DNA from: Marinobacter arenosus | GTDB lineage: Bacteria; Pseudomonadota; Gammaproteobacteria; Pseudomonadales; Oleiphilaceae | Reading direction: 5' to 3' | DNA length: 64,000 nucleotides | NCBI RefSeq assembly: GCF_019264345.1 | Contig: NZ_JAHVAO010000001.1 | Coordinates: forward strand, 2,604,001 to 2,668,000 | Shown: piece after piece, positions 9,013 through 17,590 of the stretch | Numbering within the stretch: position 1 is the first letter of the stretch | How the letters are laid out: every line of letters begins with the position of its first letter | The notes under the pieces: generated by a model | The model's database searches: none | Seen by the model: only the letters and a program-made list of their open reading frames with translations | What the model was told of the DNA's origin: nothing | Position numbers and translations under genes: made by a program

Positions 9013-11121
9013 TCAGCCCGCATCCGTTGCCAGGATATTGGCCTGCCTTTCCTGTTTCCGGTTCCGGAGGCGCTTGTCGATGCACTGGTCTTCTGCGTTC
9101 AGGATGACCACGCACTCCAGGCACTGTATGCATTCGTCGTAGTCCACCCGGCCGTCCTTCCGGATGGCGTTGATCCCGCAGGCGTTCTTGCAGTGCTGGC
9201 AGGGATTGCCGCACAGCTCCACCCGGTCCAGCCAGCTGAACAGCCGAAGCCGGCCGAGCACGGCCAGTCCGGCGCCCAGCGGGCACAGGTAACGGCAGTA
9301 GAATTTGTGGATGAACATGCCCACCACCACCAGTCCCACGGCGTAGACCACGAACGGCCAGTATCGGACAAAGAACAGCGTGATGCCGGTTTTGAAGGGC
9401 TCGACTTCCGCCAATTGCTCGGCCAGTGTCAGCGAATGGAAGGCGGTGCCGACCAACCCGACCAGGATCGGGTACTTGAGCAGGATCAGCCAGCGATGCC
9501 AGCGTTCCGGCACTTTGATCTGGGGGAAGCGCAGTTTCTCACCGAGCCAGGCGGCCATCTCCTGCAGCGCCGCGAACGGGCACAGCCAGCCACAAAATAG
9601 CCCACGCCCCCAGATGAACAGCGTAATGAAGGTGTAGGTCCAGAGAATGAACAGGATGGGATCGAGCAGGAACACATCCAGCGAAAAGCCATCCCAGATC
9701 GCCAGGAACAGCGTGTAGATGTTAACCACCGAGAGCTGACCCTGGGCGTAGAAACCGATAAAGAACAGCGTGAAGAACAGGAAGCCCCAACGGAACCGGT
9801 GGACCAGGGCCGGATACCGGCTCAGGGTCCGCTGTTTCGCGAAGAACACCGTCAGCACGGCCAGCCCGCTGACCAGCAACGAGATTTGCCACCAGCGCTC
9901 CTTCCACAGGCCCACCCAGACCGGCGCCCGCGTCTGCTCCGGCAACGGCGCCACCTCGACGGTCTCGAACAGCTCTTCGGGGAACGCGACCGGTACGGCC
10001 AGCGTGGTCCGGTCGACCATCAGGTGATTGCGCGCCAGCTCCACGTTCAGCCGGAGCGTCGCCTCGGCGCCGGGGTTGAAACCGGCGTTGCCTCCGACCC
10101 GGAACAGGGTCTGTTGGGCAAATTCCGGCATCGAACCGGCCTGTAGCTGGATACTGCCACCGAACATGTTCAGGTCCCGAAGCTCTAGTGACAGGTTGTT
10201 CTGCACCATGCCCAGCCGGTCGGGGGCGCTGGCGGGGACAAAGTCCTCGGACAGGTGAGTAAATGGCCCGCGGGACATCACCGCCAGAATCTTGGCGTCT
10301 TCCCCCGCCTGCTCCAGCAGTTGGTCATAGCCCTCGTGCCCCAGCAGGTTGCGCCCCACCATGGGCGCATTCACGTAGCCGTAGAACAGCTCGGTAAACG
10401 GCTCGCCGGGCCGGGGTTCCGGGTTGCCCGGGTAGTCTGACAGAGGCCGTCCCAGAGCCTGTTCCACCGTGTCCGTGGCCACCTGCCAATGCCGGATGTA
10501 GCCGCGATCAATCAGTTCCTGCCAGGTCAGTGGCGTAAAGAAATCCGGCCGCGCGCGGGTCGGGGCCGCCTGGCCGAAGCCCTCGAGTTTGGCGCGGGCA
10601 ACCTTCAGGGCGGACGACAGCACGGTGTCGTTGACGATCAGCACGGACACCGTGGCCTTACTGACCCCGTCGAAATGGACGATATTGCCCTCCGGGTCCT
10701 TGCCGGAGCGACGGGAATTGGATGTGTCGACAAGAATCTGTTCGCGCAGGGAGTGGCCGGCGTACTGGTCAACAAAGTCGAACAGCGGCTGCTCGCCCAG
10801 GCCATGGAGGAAGACGGGTTCATGGTGGTCGAGCACCCGGACTCCGGTAAAACGGCCGCGGGCATCCAACCCGACCAGCAGCTGGATCGGTTTGCCGGCA
10901 AACCCTTGTAGCCGGCTCAGATCCGCCGATTCGTAGGCATAGCCCAGCAGTTCCTGAAGCTGATACACCGGGTACACGGGGAAATCCGACCGTTTGTCGT
11001 CGATCACTGTCGCTTTCGGGAACAGCTCCTGGATCAATGACCGCTTGCTTTCCGACAGCTCCGCACGGGCGCTGGACAGCAAGAACAGGCAGGCCATCAG
11101 GAGCGCTAGGCGCCCTGCCAT
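9013..11121 (-). CDS. NosR/NirI-type FMN- and [4Fe-4S]-containing membrane protein (orphan)
   Basis: A 702-residue polyferredoxin membrane protein with NosR layout: signal peptide (1-20), periplasmic FMN-binding domain (about 80-185, FMN-Thr candidate in GVSKATVS), a second periplasmic region, then about five or six helices with CGWLCP and CRYLCP motifs, and a cytoplasmic ferredoxin segment with Cys637, 641, 644, 648 and 664, 667, 670. NosR passes electrons to periplasmic nitrous oxide reductase and is needed for its expression. No nosZ or nosDFY gene lies in this window, so the partner here is unknown. It is flanked by an AhpD-like gene and a LOG gene. Confidence 0.85.
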   Translation of the reverse strand: MAGRLALLMACLFLLSSARAELSESKRSLIQELFPKATVIDDKRSDFPVYPVYQLQELLGYAYESADLSRLQGFAGKPIQLLVGLDARGRFTGVRVLDHHEPVFLHGLGEQPLFDFVDQYAGHSLREQILVDTSNSRRSGKDPEGNIVHFDGVSKATVSVLIVNDTVLSSALKVARAKLEGFGQAAPTRARPDFFTPLTWQELIDRGYIRHWQVATDTVEQALGRPLSDYPGNPEPRPGEPFTELFYGYVNAPMVGRNLLGHEGYDQLLEQAGEDAKILAVMSRGPFTHLSEDFVPASAPDRLGMVQNNLSLELRDLNMFGGSIQLQAGSMPEFAQQTLFRVGGNAGFNPGAEATLRLNVELARNHLMVDRTTLAVPVAFPEELFETVEVAPLPEQTRAPVWVGLWKERWWQISLLVSGLAVLTVFFAKQRTLSRYPALVHRFRWGFLFFTLFFIGFYAQGQLSVVNIYTLFLAIWDGFSLDVFLLDPILFILWTYTFITLFIWGRGLFCGWLCPFAALQEMAAWLGEKLRFPQIKVPERWHRWLILLKYPILVGLVGTAFHSLTLAEQLAEVEPFKTGITLFFVRYWPFVVYAVGLVVVGMFIHKFYCRYLCPLGAGLAVLGRLRLFSWLDRVELCGNPCQHCKNACGINAIRKDGRVDYDECIQCLECVVILNAEDQCIDKRLRNRKQERQANILATDAG

Positions 11122-11266
11122 GGGAAACTCCTGGGATTTCTTGTTGTTTGATCCTTCATGCTAGAGCTTTTGAGAGGCTGCTCAATGCGACCTCGGAGCC
11201 AGCTCTCTGCTACTTTGTGAGGAGATCGACCGATTTTCCGGCGCCGGACCATAGAGTGAGGAGTGG

Positions 11267-11827
11267 ATGAAAATAGCTGTTTATTGCGGTTCCCGGTCGG
11301 GAACCGATCCGCAGTACGCCCAAAAGGCCAGGGAGCTGGGGGAGTTCCTGGGCGCCCAGGGCGTGGACCTGGTGTTCGGCGGCGGCCATGTCGGGTTGAT
11401 GGGGATCGTGGCCGACTCGGTCATCGAGAGTGGTGGCCGGGTCTATGGCGTGATTCCGGAGCACCTGCGGGACCGCGAACTCGCCCATTCGGGTCTGACC
11501 GAGTTGTTCGTGGTCCGGGACATGCACGAGCGCAAGGCGAAGATGGCGGAGTTGGCCGACGGCTTTGTCGCCTTGCCCGGCGGCATCGGGACGCTGGAGG
11601 AAATCTTCGAGGCCTGGACCTGGGGCCAGCTCGGCTTCCACCGAAAGCCCTGCGGGCTTTACAACGTGGGTGGCTTCTACGACCCCCTGCTGGCAATGGT
11701 GCAGTCCATGAAGACAGCGGGTTTCCTGAAACAGGAATACATCGACATGCTGGTGGTGGCAGACACCCCGGACCAACTCCTGGCAGGATTCCGGCAGTAC
11801 CAGCCGCCGCACGAAAAGTGGACCTGA
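11267..11827 (+). CDS. LOG family protein (cytokinin riboside 5'-monophosphate phosphoribohydrolase)
   Basis: A 186-residue Rossmann-like TIGR00730 protein. It shows the nucleotide-binding GGG (38-40), the MHERK catalytic segment (86-90) and the signature PGGIGTLEE (104-112) carrying the catalytic Glu. Characterised LOG enzymes split N6-modified AMP or other nucleoside monophosphates into base and ribose 5-phosphate; in bacteria the physiological role is often nucleotide salvage. The ATG follows GAGGAG. The AGCS symporter gene starts 37 bases downstream. Confidence 0.9.
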   Translation: MKIAVYCGSRSGTDPQYAQKARELGEFLGAQGVDLVFGGGHVGLMGIVADSVIESGGRVYGVIPEHLRDRELAHSGLTELFVVRDMHERKAKMAELADGFVALPGGIGTLEEIFEAWTWGQLGFHRKPCGLYNVGGFYDPLLAMVQSMKTAGFLKQEYIDMLVVADTPDQLLAGFRQYQPPHEKWT

Positions 11828-11864
11828 AACGAACTGCGGGCACGGCCAAAAGGAACCGTCTGGC

Positions 11865-13247
11865 ATGCAGGAACTGGTGGAAGGCGTCGGAGAAATTGTC
11901 TGGGGGCCACTGACCGTCGTATTGCTGGTTGGCACCGGCTTGTATCTGAGCGTGCGCCTGCGTTTTATCCAGTTGCTTCGTCTTGGCCTGTCGCTCCGCA
12001 TCGTCAGTGGCCGGGATGCGGAAACGTCCATCACCGGCGAACTCAGTCACTTCAGCGCGCTTACCGTGGTCCTATCGGCGGCCATTGGCAACGGCAACAT
12101 TGCCGGGGTGGCGACCGCCATCGCCCTGGGTGGTCCGGGTGCCATTTTCTGGATGTGGGTAACCGCCATCGTCGGCATGGCGACGGTCTTTGCCAGCACC
12201 ACCCTGGCCCTCAGGTTCCGCGTCTATGACCCGGAAACCGGCTACGCCGGCGGCCCCATGTACTACATCGAGCGAGGTCTCGGCCCTCGATGGAAACCTC
12301 TGGCCCAGTTCTTCGCCCTGTGCGCCATCATTGCCGCCTACGGCACCGGCAATATGGTGGAAGCGAACTCCGTGGCCGATACCCTCGAGTTTTCCCTGCG
12401 CGACATCCTTGGCTACGAGAACCGTGCGGCGACGGTGTTCGGGGTCAAGCTCGGTATCGGCCTTCTTTATGGCGCACTGATCTGGCTCGTGATCGTGGGT
12501 GGGATCCGTCGCATCGGCAGCGTGGTCTCGCGTCTGGTGCCCCTGATGTTCGTGATCTATGTCGGCAGTGCGCTGGTGGTGCTCGGGCTGAATGCGGACG
12601 CGGTGCCGGCCGCCTTTGTCAGCATTCTTTCCGATGCCTTTACCGGGACCGCCGCCACCGGGGGCTTCGCCGGCGCGGCGGTGATGACCACCATTCAATT
12701 CGGTGTTGCCCGGGGGGTGTTCAGTAACGAGGCAGGCCTGGGTACAACCCCCATCGCCATGGCGGCAGCCCGGTCCGACGAGCCGGTGCGGGCCGGCCTG
12801 GTGGCCATGAACGGCCCGTTGTTCGATACCCTGGTGGTATGCACCATGACCGCGCTCGTCATTATCACCACCGGGGTCTGGACCACCGGGGTGAGCGGCT
12901 CTGAACTGACGACCATGGCCTTCAATGCGGCCGTGCCGGATCTGGGCAAGCTGGCGGTCACCCTGTCGCTGTTGTTCTTCTCGTTCTCGAGCGTGGTGGG
13001 CTGGAGCTACTACGGCGATCGGGGCACCGGTTATCTGTTCGGTAACCAGCGGATTCGGGTTTACCGGAAACTCTTCTGCCTGTTGCTGCCGCTGGGCGCG
13101 GTGATGGATCTGGAACTGATCTGGGGGCTGTGTGACATTGCCAACGGGTTGATGGCCGTGCCAAACCTGATCGCGCTCCTGCTGCTGTCTCCCCTGGTGG
13201 TCCGGCTGACGCGGGAATACTTCAAGCGTAAGGCCGCGGCAGCCTGA
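11865..13247 (+). CDS. Sodium:alanine/glycine symporter (AGCS family)
   Basis: A 460-residue transporter with about ten helices. Family hallmarks include AAIGNGNIAGVATA near the N-terminus, GPGAIFWMW, PMYYIERGLG and the conserved region GVARGVFSNEAGLGT. AGCS proteins import alanine, glycine or related amino acids with Na+. Length is typical. It follows the LOG gene by 37 bases on the same strand. A short GC hairpin (13271-13285) lies after the stop but lacks a T-run. Confidence 0.9.
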   Translation: MQELVEGVGEIVWGPLTVVLLVGTGLYLSVRLRFIQLLRLGLSLRIVSGRDAETSITGELSHFSALTVVLSAAIGNGNIAGVATAIALGGPGAIFWMWVTAIVGMATVFASTTLALRFRVYDPETGYAGGPMYYIERGLGPRWKPLAQFFALCAIIAAYGTGNMVEANSVADTLEFSLRDILGYENRAATVFGVKLGIGLLYGALIWLVIVGGIRRIGSVVSRLVPLMFVIYVGSALVVLGLNADAVPAAFVSILSDAFTGTAATGGFAGAAVMTTIQFGVARGVFSNEAGLGTTPIAMAAARSDEPVRAGLVAMNGPLFDTLVVCTMTALVIITTGVWTTGVSGSELTTMAFNAAVPDLGKLAVTLSLLFFSFSSVVGWSYYGDRGTGYLFGNQRIRVYRKLFCLLLPLGAVMDLELIWGLCDIANGLMAVPNLIALLLLSPLVVRLTREYFKRKAAAA

Positions 13248-13286
13248 AACCATCTGCCGCGTGCTCACGTCGGGCCTACGGCCCGA

Positions 13287-13463
13287 TTACTCGGTGTCGC
13301 CCCGCGCTTTCTTGAGTTGCTCCAGTTTTTCGTGCAGCAGGGCTTCGAGCTTGATCAGCTGTTCCCGATTCTTTTCGTTGGGTCTGTTGGTGTACAGGCT
13401 CACGTAGGTCTGGGTGATCTCGTTCAGGATCGGGTGGAGCTTCTTGTAGTCCTCATCAGCCAT
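13287..13463 (-). CDS. Small charged coiled-coil protein, 58 aa, unknown function
   Basis: A 58-residue gene with a strong GGAGG 8 bases before its ATG. The product is mostly helical and charged: it begins MADEDYKKLHPILNE and has a heptad-like stretch (NREQLIKLEALLHEKLEQLKK) over the last 30 residues, ending GDTE. There is no signal peptide, Cys or membrane segment. Codon use matches its neighbours. I do not recognise a named family; a small soluble binding or regulatory protein is a guess. The gene faces the AGCS gene tail to tail. Confidence 0.75.
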   Translation of the reverse strand: MADEDYKKLHPILNEITQTYVSLYTNRPNEKNREQLIKLEALLHEKLEQLKKARGDTE

Positions 13464-13538
13464 ACGCTGTTTCCTCCAGTCACAGTAACACCTAGTTACT
13501 ACTATGGATCATCCTGACCAGTGATCAAGGCTGGGGCG

Positions 13539-14279
13539 TCAGAGGCGGGTCACTTTCGCCATCAACCGGCGCCAGTCGATCGGCATTCGCTTTTCCAGAT
13601 CCTGCAGGGCCGGGTCCCGCTCGTGCAACGCCTCGAAAGGTTGCTTGCTGGCGTAGATAACCGTGTTGTTGGTTTTGCTGCGGAACATCAACAGCACCGG
13701 AAAGTGTTTCCGGATCTGCCGGAAATAGGGGCCCTCCGGGTCCGGGGTCCGGTGGTAGTTGAGCGTTAACCAGCCCGTGGCACCGAGCACGCGACTGCAG
13801 TGATTGATGAACATCCGCTGGGCCTGGGCCGGGCTCATACGGTCGGCGTTGTAGAGGTCGGCCAGGATCATGTCGGTGCTGGCGTCGGGCAGTCGTTCCA
13901 GCACGTCGCGGGCATCGCCGATGGATACGGTCAGCCGGCTGCTTTGGGGCAGGTCGAAAAAGCCCCGGGATACGTCCAGCACGGCCTGACGTAGCTCGAT
14001 GGCGTGGATCTGGCAGTCCGGATACAGATGGTGGAACGCGCTTGCCATCACCCCGCCGCCCAATCCCAGAATCGTGACGTGGCCGGGTGATGCGAACGCC
14101 GATGGCAGCATCATCGCCCGATTGTACTCGTGCACCGGCACATGGGGACGGCGCCGGTCGATCTTGCTCTGCTCAAAAACGGAGTTGAACGTCAGGACCC
14201 GGTGCTTGCGGTAGTCGATCACCAGGATACTGCCGAGGGTATCCCGGACGTGGTGAATGATTTCTCCCTTTTTGAGCAT
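13539..14279 (-). CDS. Spermidine synthase-like (polyamine aminopropyltransferase family) methyltransferase-fold protein
   Basis: A 246-residue Rossmann-fold protein of the SpeE family. It has the S-adenosyl ligand motif ILGLGGGVMA near residue 70, an acidic loop (HAIELRQAV) at the end of strand 2, and GDARDVL with ILADLYNAD after it. The usual catalytic Asp segment of true spermidine synthases (GGGDG, DxxDP) is only partly kept, so the substrate may not be putrescine; many such proteins are annotated only as spermine/spermidine synthase domain. It is 7 bases downstream of an ankyrin-repeat gene and probably co-expressed. Confidence 0.8.
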   Translation of the reverse strand: MLKKGEIIHHVRDTLGSILVIDYRKHRVLTFNSVFEQSKIDRRRPHVPVHEYNRAMMLPSAFASPGHVTILGLGGGVMASAFHHLYPDCQIHAIELRQAVLDVSRGFFDLPQSSRLTVSIGDARDVLERLPDASTDMILADLYNADRMSPAQAQRMFINHCSRVLGATGWLTLNYHRTPDPEGPYFRQIRKHFPVLLMFRSKTNNTVIYASKQPFEALHERDPALQDLEKRMPIDWRRLMAKVTRL

Positions 14280-14286
14280 CGACCGG

Positions 14287-14619
14287 TCACCGATTCAGTT
14301 TGGCGATCGCGTCCTGGGCTCCGGCGGCGCGGGCGTGGCCCAATGCCGTAACACCGTCGGCATCGGTGGCCTCGGGGTTGGCGCCTTTTTCCAGCAGCAG
14401 TTGAACGGTTTCAGGGTGATTGCCGGCGGCTGCCAGCATCAACAGGGTTTCCCCCTTGCTGGTGCGCAGATCCACGGGCACGCCGGCGTCCAATAACGGC
14501 ACCAGCAGACCCGCAGCGCCCTTGCGGGCCAGCTCGAACAGGCCTTGGGCAAAGGCAATGGCGTCTTCGTCCATCTGGTTTTCTGGCGGCCCTGGCTGGC
14601 CGGATTGCTGGTCGCTCAT
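14287..14619 (-). CDS. Ankyrin repeat protein
   Basis: A 110-residue soluble protein with an acidic N-terminus and two to three ankyrin repeats: the run GAAGLLVPLLDAGVPVDLR, then GETLLMLAAAGNHPETVQLLLEKGANPEA, then DGVTALGHARAAG. No signal peptide. The arrangement directly upstream of the spermidine synthase-like gene (7 bases apart) suggests an operon. Small bacterial ankyrin proteins usually mediate protein contacts; the partner is unknown. Confidence 0.85.
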   Translation of the reverse strand: MSDQQSGQPGPPENQMDEDAIAFAQGLFELARKGAAGLLVPLLDAGVPVDLRTSKGETLLMLAAAGNHPETVQLLLEKGANPEATDADGVTALGHARAAGAQDAIAKLNR

Positions 14620-14794
14620 GGCGGTTTCCTGGTTGGTGAGTGAGCCTGTTTGTGTGGCCGGGCGTAAGGATTATGGCAGTCTGGTAATCTGGACAGACCT
14701 GCAACACCCTTGCTAAAACCCTTGTATCACAGATCGGGTCTGTTCCAGACACCATGACTGAGATATAAGCCAACGATCAACAGGAGGCAACGCC

Positions 14795-15418
14795 GTGAAA
14801 CTAGAGGTTCGAGGCATCGAGGAGGGCCAGCCGGTCCCGGAAACGTTCGCGTTTGGCGTCTACAGTGAAGAAGATCATATGAGTTTCGGGCCCAATCGCA
14901 ACCCGGAAACCGTTTGGGAGGGGGCGCCCGACGGCACCAAGAGCTTTGTGGTCATGATGTTCGATCCGGATGTGCCCAGTGTCGCGGACGATGTGAATCA
15001 GGAAGGCAAGACCGTGTCGAAAGACCTGCCCCGGGTGGATTTCTTTCACTGGCTGCTGGTGGATGTGCCTGCGAACATCAGCCGCATCCCCGAGGGTGAG
15101 GACAGCGACGGCGTTATTCCCAAGGGCAAGGAGCCCGGCCCCGGCCCCATTGGCATCCGCGGGGTGAACAATTACACCCAGTTTCTGGCCGGCAACCCCG
15201 ACATGGCGGGCACCTATGGCGGTTACGACGGACCTTGCCCACCGTGGAACGATGAGATTATTCACCACTACCACTACGAGGTGCATGCGCTGGATGTCGA
15301 GAGTCTCGGCCTCAGCGGTGAATTTGATGGCAATGATGTCCGGGAGGCCATGGCCGGCCACATATTGGCCAGCGCCCGGGTAACGGGGACCTATACCCTG
15401 AATCCGGCGCTCCGCTGA
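14795..15418 (+). CDS. YbhB/YbcL family Raf kinase inhibitor-like (PEBP) protein
   Basis: A 207-residue phosphatidylethanolamine-binding-protein fold. The ligand-pocket motif MFDPDVPS and the downstream HWLLVDVP segment are typical, as is GYDGPCPP near residue 148. It has no signal peptide. The ATG is preceded by AGGAGG. The family binds anionic ligands, but the bacterial function is poorly defined. A T-tailed hairpin lies about 35 bases after the stop. Confidence 0.87.
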   Translation: MKLEVRGIEEGQPVPETFAFGVYSEEDHMSFGPNRNPETVWEGAPDGTKSFVVMMFDPDVPSVADDVNQEGKTVSKDLPRVDFFHWLLVDVPANISRIPEGEDSDGVIPKGKEPGPGPIGIRGVNNYTQFLAGNPDMAGTYGGYDGPCPPWNDEIIHHYHYEVHALDVESLGLSGEFDGNDVREAMAGHILASARVTGTYTLNPALR

Positions 15419-15453
15419 GACGTCCCTTCAAGACGGCCCCGGCACATCACGGG

Positions 15454-15473
15454 AACCGGCGCAGGCCGGTTTT
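15454..15473 (+). terminator. Probable intrinsic terminator after the PEBP gene
   Basis: Stem AACCGGC/GCCGGTT (15454-15460 and 15465-15471) with a 4-base loop, followed by TTTT. The T-run is short, so strength is uncertain. Confidence 0.55.
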
Positions 15474-15719
15474 CCCCCTGCTGGCTCTCCTGACCCCACC
15501 ACCATTCCCCGTTGCTGTTCGCCGGCCCTCGCCCGAGCTCAGTCAGGTGTCCTCGGCGATCAGCGCTTCGACGCTCGTGACTTCACCGGGCTTGTCCGGT
15601 GCGTACCCCGTCAACGGGAGGTTCACTCCGGTCATGGAAATGTCGCAGCGCTGTCACTGTGCCGTCATTCGGATCTGGGATCGTGCGGTTATCCGGGCAG
15701 ACCGAGGGCAGGAGACACC
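15474..15719. other. Intergenic stretch with no supported gene
   Basis: The 301 bases between the PEBP and LpxH-like genes hold the terminator above and then about 245 bases in which I see no convincing gene. A 30-codon frame on the reverse strand (15543-15635) has no ribosome binding site. The promoter of the downstream gene is presumably here; AGGAG stands just before its ATG. Confidence 0.5.
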
Positions 15720-16571
15720 ATGCGATACTACCGGAGCGTTTTCATTTCCGATGTGCACCTGGGCACCGCCGACTGTCAGGCAGCCTACCTGCTCGACTTC
15801 CTCAACAGTGTGCACTGTGAAACCCTTTACCTGGTTGGCGATATCATCGATCTGATTGCCATGCAGAAGCGGGTCCACCTGCCTCCCGAGCACCATGCCA
15901 TCGTCCAGCGACTGATGGATATCGCCGCTGGCGACACCCGGGTTGTCTACATTCCCGGCAATCACGATGAGTTCTTCCGCAAATTCTGTGGCCAGACCGT
16001 GGCCGGGATCGAACTCAAGACCAAGGTTGTGCACAGCACGGCAGACGGCCGCCGGTTCATGGTCTGCCACGGCGACCAGTTTGACCAGGTGGTTCGGTGC
16101 AGCCCCCTGATGCTGCTGGTGGGCGATCGCGCCCACGGCATACTGCTTCGCTTCAATCGCTGGTTCAACGCCTGGCGCCGACTCCGGGGCAAGCCCTACT
16201 GGTCCCTGGCGGCCTGGGTGAAGAGCCGCATCGGAAAGGCGCGCACCTTCATCCGCCGGTTCGAACTTGCGGCGCTGACCGTGGCGGAAAAAGGCCACTA
16301 CGATGGCTTCATCGGTGGGCACATCCACTCGGCGGGCTTCCTGCGAAGCGAGGACGGCCTTTACTGCAACGACGGGGACTGGGTGGAGCACTGCACCGCG
16401 CTGGTGGAGCAGGCATCCGGACGGCTGGAGCTACTGCACTGGTCGGAGGCACCGATGATTCTGACTTCGGAGCCGGATGCGCCGCACCCGGATGTGACTG
16501 GGAACGCGCGACCGACGCTTGACCCGGTGCCGGCCGCTTTCGTGGAACAGGCCAATAGCCTGGTCAGTTAA
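15720..16571 (+). CDS. UDP-2,3-diacylglucosamine diphosphatase family (LpxH-like) metallophosphoesterase
   Basis: A 283-residue calcineurin-like phosphoesterase with a full set of metal motifs: DVHLGT (11-16), GDIID (about 41-45), GNHDE (about 80-84), CHGDQFD and GHIHSAG. The insertion with positively charged helices after CHGDQFD fits the LpxH/LpxH2 branch, which removes UMP from UDP-diacylglucosamine in lipid A synthesis. It is longer than E. coli LpxH (240 residues), mostly at the C-terminus, and may be a paralogue rather than the essential enzyme. Its stop overlaps that of the convergent small gene by two bases. Confidence 0.85.
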   Translation: MRYYRSVFISDVHLGTADCQAAYLLDFLNSVHCETLYLVGDIIDLIAMQKRVHLPPEHHAIVQRLMDIAAGDTRVVYIPGNHDEFFRKFCGQTVAGIELKTKVVHSTADGRRFMVCHGDQFDQVVRCSPLMLLVGDRAHGILLRFNRWFNAWRRLRGKPYWSLAAWVKSRIGKARTFIRRFELAALTVAEKGHYDGFIGGHIHSAGFLRSEDGLYCNDGDWVEHCTALVEQASGRLELLHWSEAPMILTSEPDAPHPDVTGNARPTLDPVPAAFVEQANSLVS

Positions 16572-16711
16572 CGCCTGTCTTCTCCCGAGGGTTGTTGAAG
16601 GCAAGCTGGGTTGTTTTGACATCTGAGGTCCTCATCGCTTACACCTTCGGCGTGGGCTAGACCGCCGATTGCGAAAGCAAGCAAGAGTCCGGTGAGCGCC
16701 AGGATCTTCAT
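16568..16711 (-). CDS. Small secreted protein, 47 aa, unknown function
   Basis: A 47-residue product: a clear signal peptide (MKILALTGLLLAFAIGGLAHA) followed by a mature part of about 26 residues, acidic at first, with a Cys pair spaced by five (RCQNNPACLQ) that could form a disulfide. GGAGG lies 9 bases before the ATG. A longer frame with 38 additional N-terminal residues is not credible because it would bury the signal peptide. No family recognised. It is convergent with the LpxH-like gene. Confidence 0.65.
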   Translation of the reverse strand: MKILALTGLLLAFAIGGLAHAEGVSDEDLRCQNNPACLQQPSGEDRR

Positions 16712-16885
16712 GTCTACGTCCTCCATCTTCCAGACTGCCACCCTCCTCGGAGTCCGCCCGGACAAGGGGAAATGGGTGGCAAGTAGAACTTGGACAACTG
16801 AACAGGAGATGGGTTGCGCATTCATTCATTAATTCATGCATTATTTATTGCTTCCCCGGACCTGCCTGACGGGTAGAATGCCCCA

Positions 16886-17572
16886 ATGAATCGTTCACAC
16901 TGGGTATTTCGTCTCTCCTTTCTGGCCATTGTCGCGCTGGTGATGGCGGCTACCTGGCTGGTACTTCGCCAACTGGGGATGCCGGCCAGTCTGTCGCCCG
17001 CCGCCATCTCCGACTGGCTCAACCAGCAAGGCATGTCCGGGCCGCTGTTGCTGATGCTGATGATGATCCTCGGGGTGGTTGTCGGGCCGATTCCAACCTT
17101 GCCGATCAGTGCGGCCTCGGGCCTTGCCTTTGGCATGTTCGAGGGCACGGCGATTGCCGTGGCAGGCGCTCTGATGGGTGCTATGATCGCCTTCTACCTG
17201 GCCCGGGTGCTCGGCCGCGAGGTGGTCCAGCGCAAGCTTGAGGACAATCCGGTGTTCTCCGTGAACGGTTCCCAGCGGTTTCTGTTCATTGCGGTACTGC
17301 TCACCCGGTTAATCCCGCTGTTCTCATTTGCCCTGATCAGCTACGCCGCGGGGGTCACGGCAATTCGGGCGTGGCGATTCGCCCTGGCCTCAGTGGTCGG
17401 TATGTTACCGATGACCTTTGTCTTCGCCGGGCTCGGGCACAGCTTTGAACTCAATCCGCTGCTGACCGTTGTGGCCGCCGTGGTGATCCTGGTAATCATG
17501 AGCACCCTGCCCTGGTACCTGAGTCGCAGGCCCCATTCCCGCATTGCACGTTGGCTGCATCTTAGCGCCTGA
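16886..17572 (+). CDS. TVP38/TMEM64 (DedA-related, VTT domain) membrane protein
   Basis: A 228-residue integral membrane protein with six or so helices. The VTT signature is visible in GPIPTLPISAASGLAFGMFEGT followed by the re-entrant-loop region and FYLARVLGRE; a second conserved block is LTRLIPLFSFALISYAAG. Family members are implicated in lipid or undecaprenyl-phosphate flipping. Start ATG is the first in frame. It stands alone between convergent ABC transporter genes and the small secreted protein gene. Confidence 0.85.
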   Translation: MNRSHWVFRLSFLAIVALVMAATWLVLRQLGMPASLSPAAISDWLNQQGMSGPLLLMLMMILGVVVGPIPTLPISAASGLAFGMFEGTAIAVAGALMGAMIAFYLARVLGREVVQRKLEDNPVFSVNGSQRFLFIAVLLTRLIPLFSFALISYAAGVTAIRAWRFALASVVGMLPMTFVFAGLGHSFELNPLLTVVAAVVILVIMSTLPWYLSRRPHSRIARWLHLSA

Positions 17573-17590
17573 CTCCGCGGCGGGCGGGCA

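Noticed and set aside
13271..13285. Terminator of the AGCS gene (CGGGCC-TAC-GGCCCG)
   Set aside because: Short stem without a T-run on either strand; kept only as a weak structure.
15543..15635. A 30-codon open frame on the reverse strand in the PEBP-LpxH gap
   Set aside because: No ribosome binding site, no recognisable family and a stop seven codons upstream; too little to call a gene.
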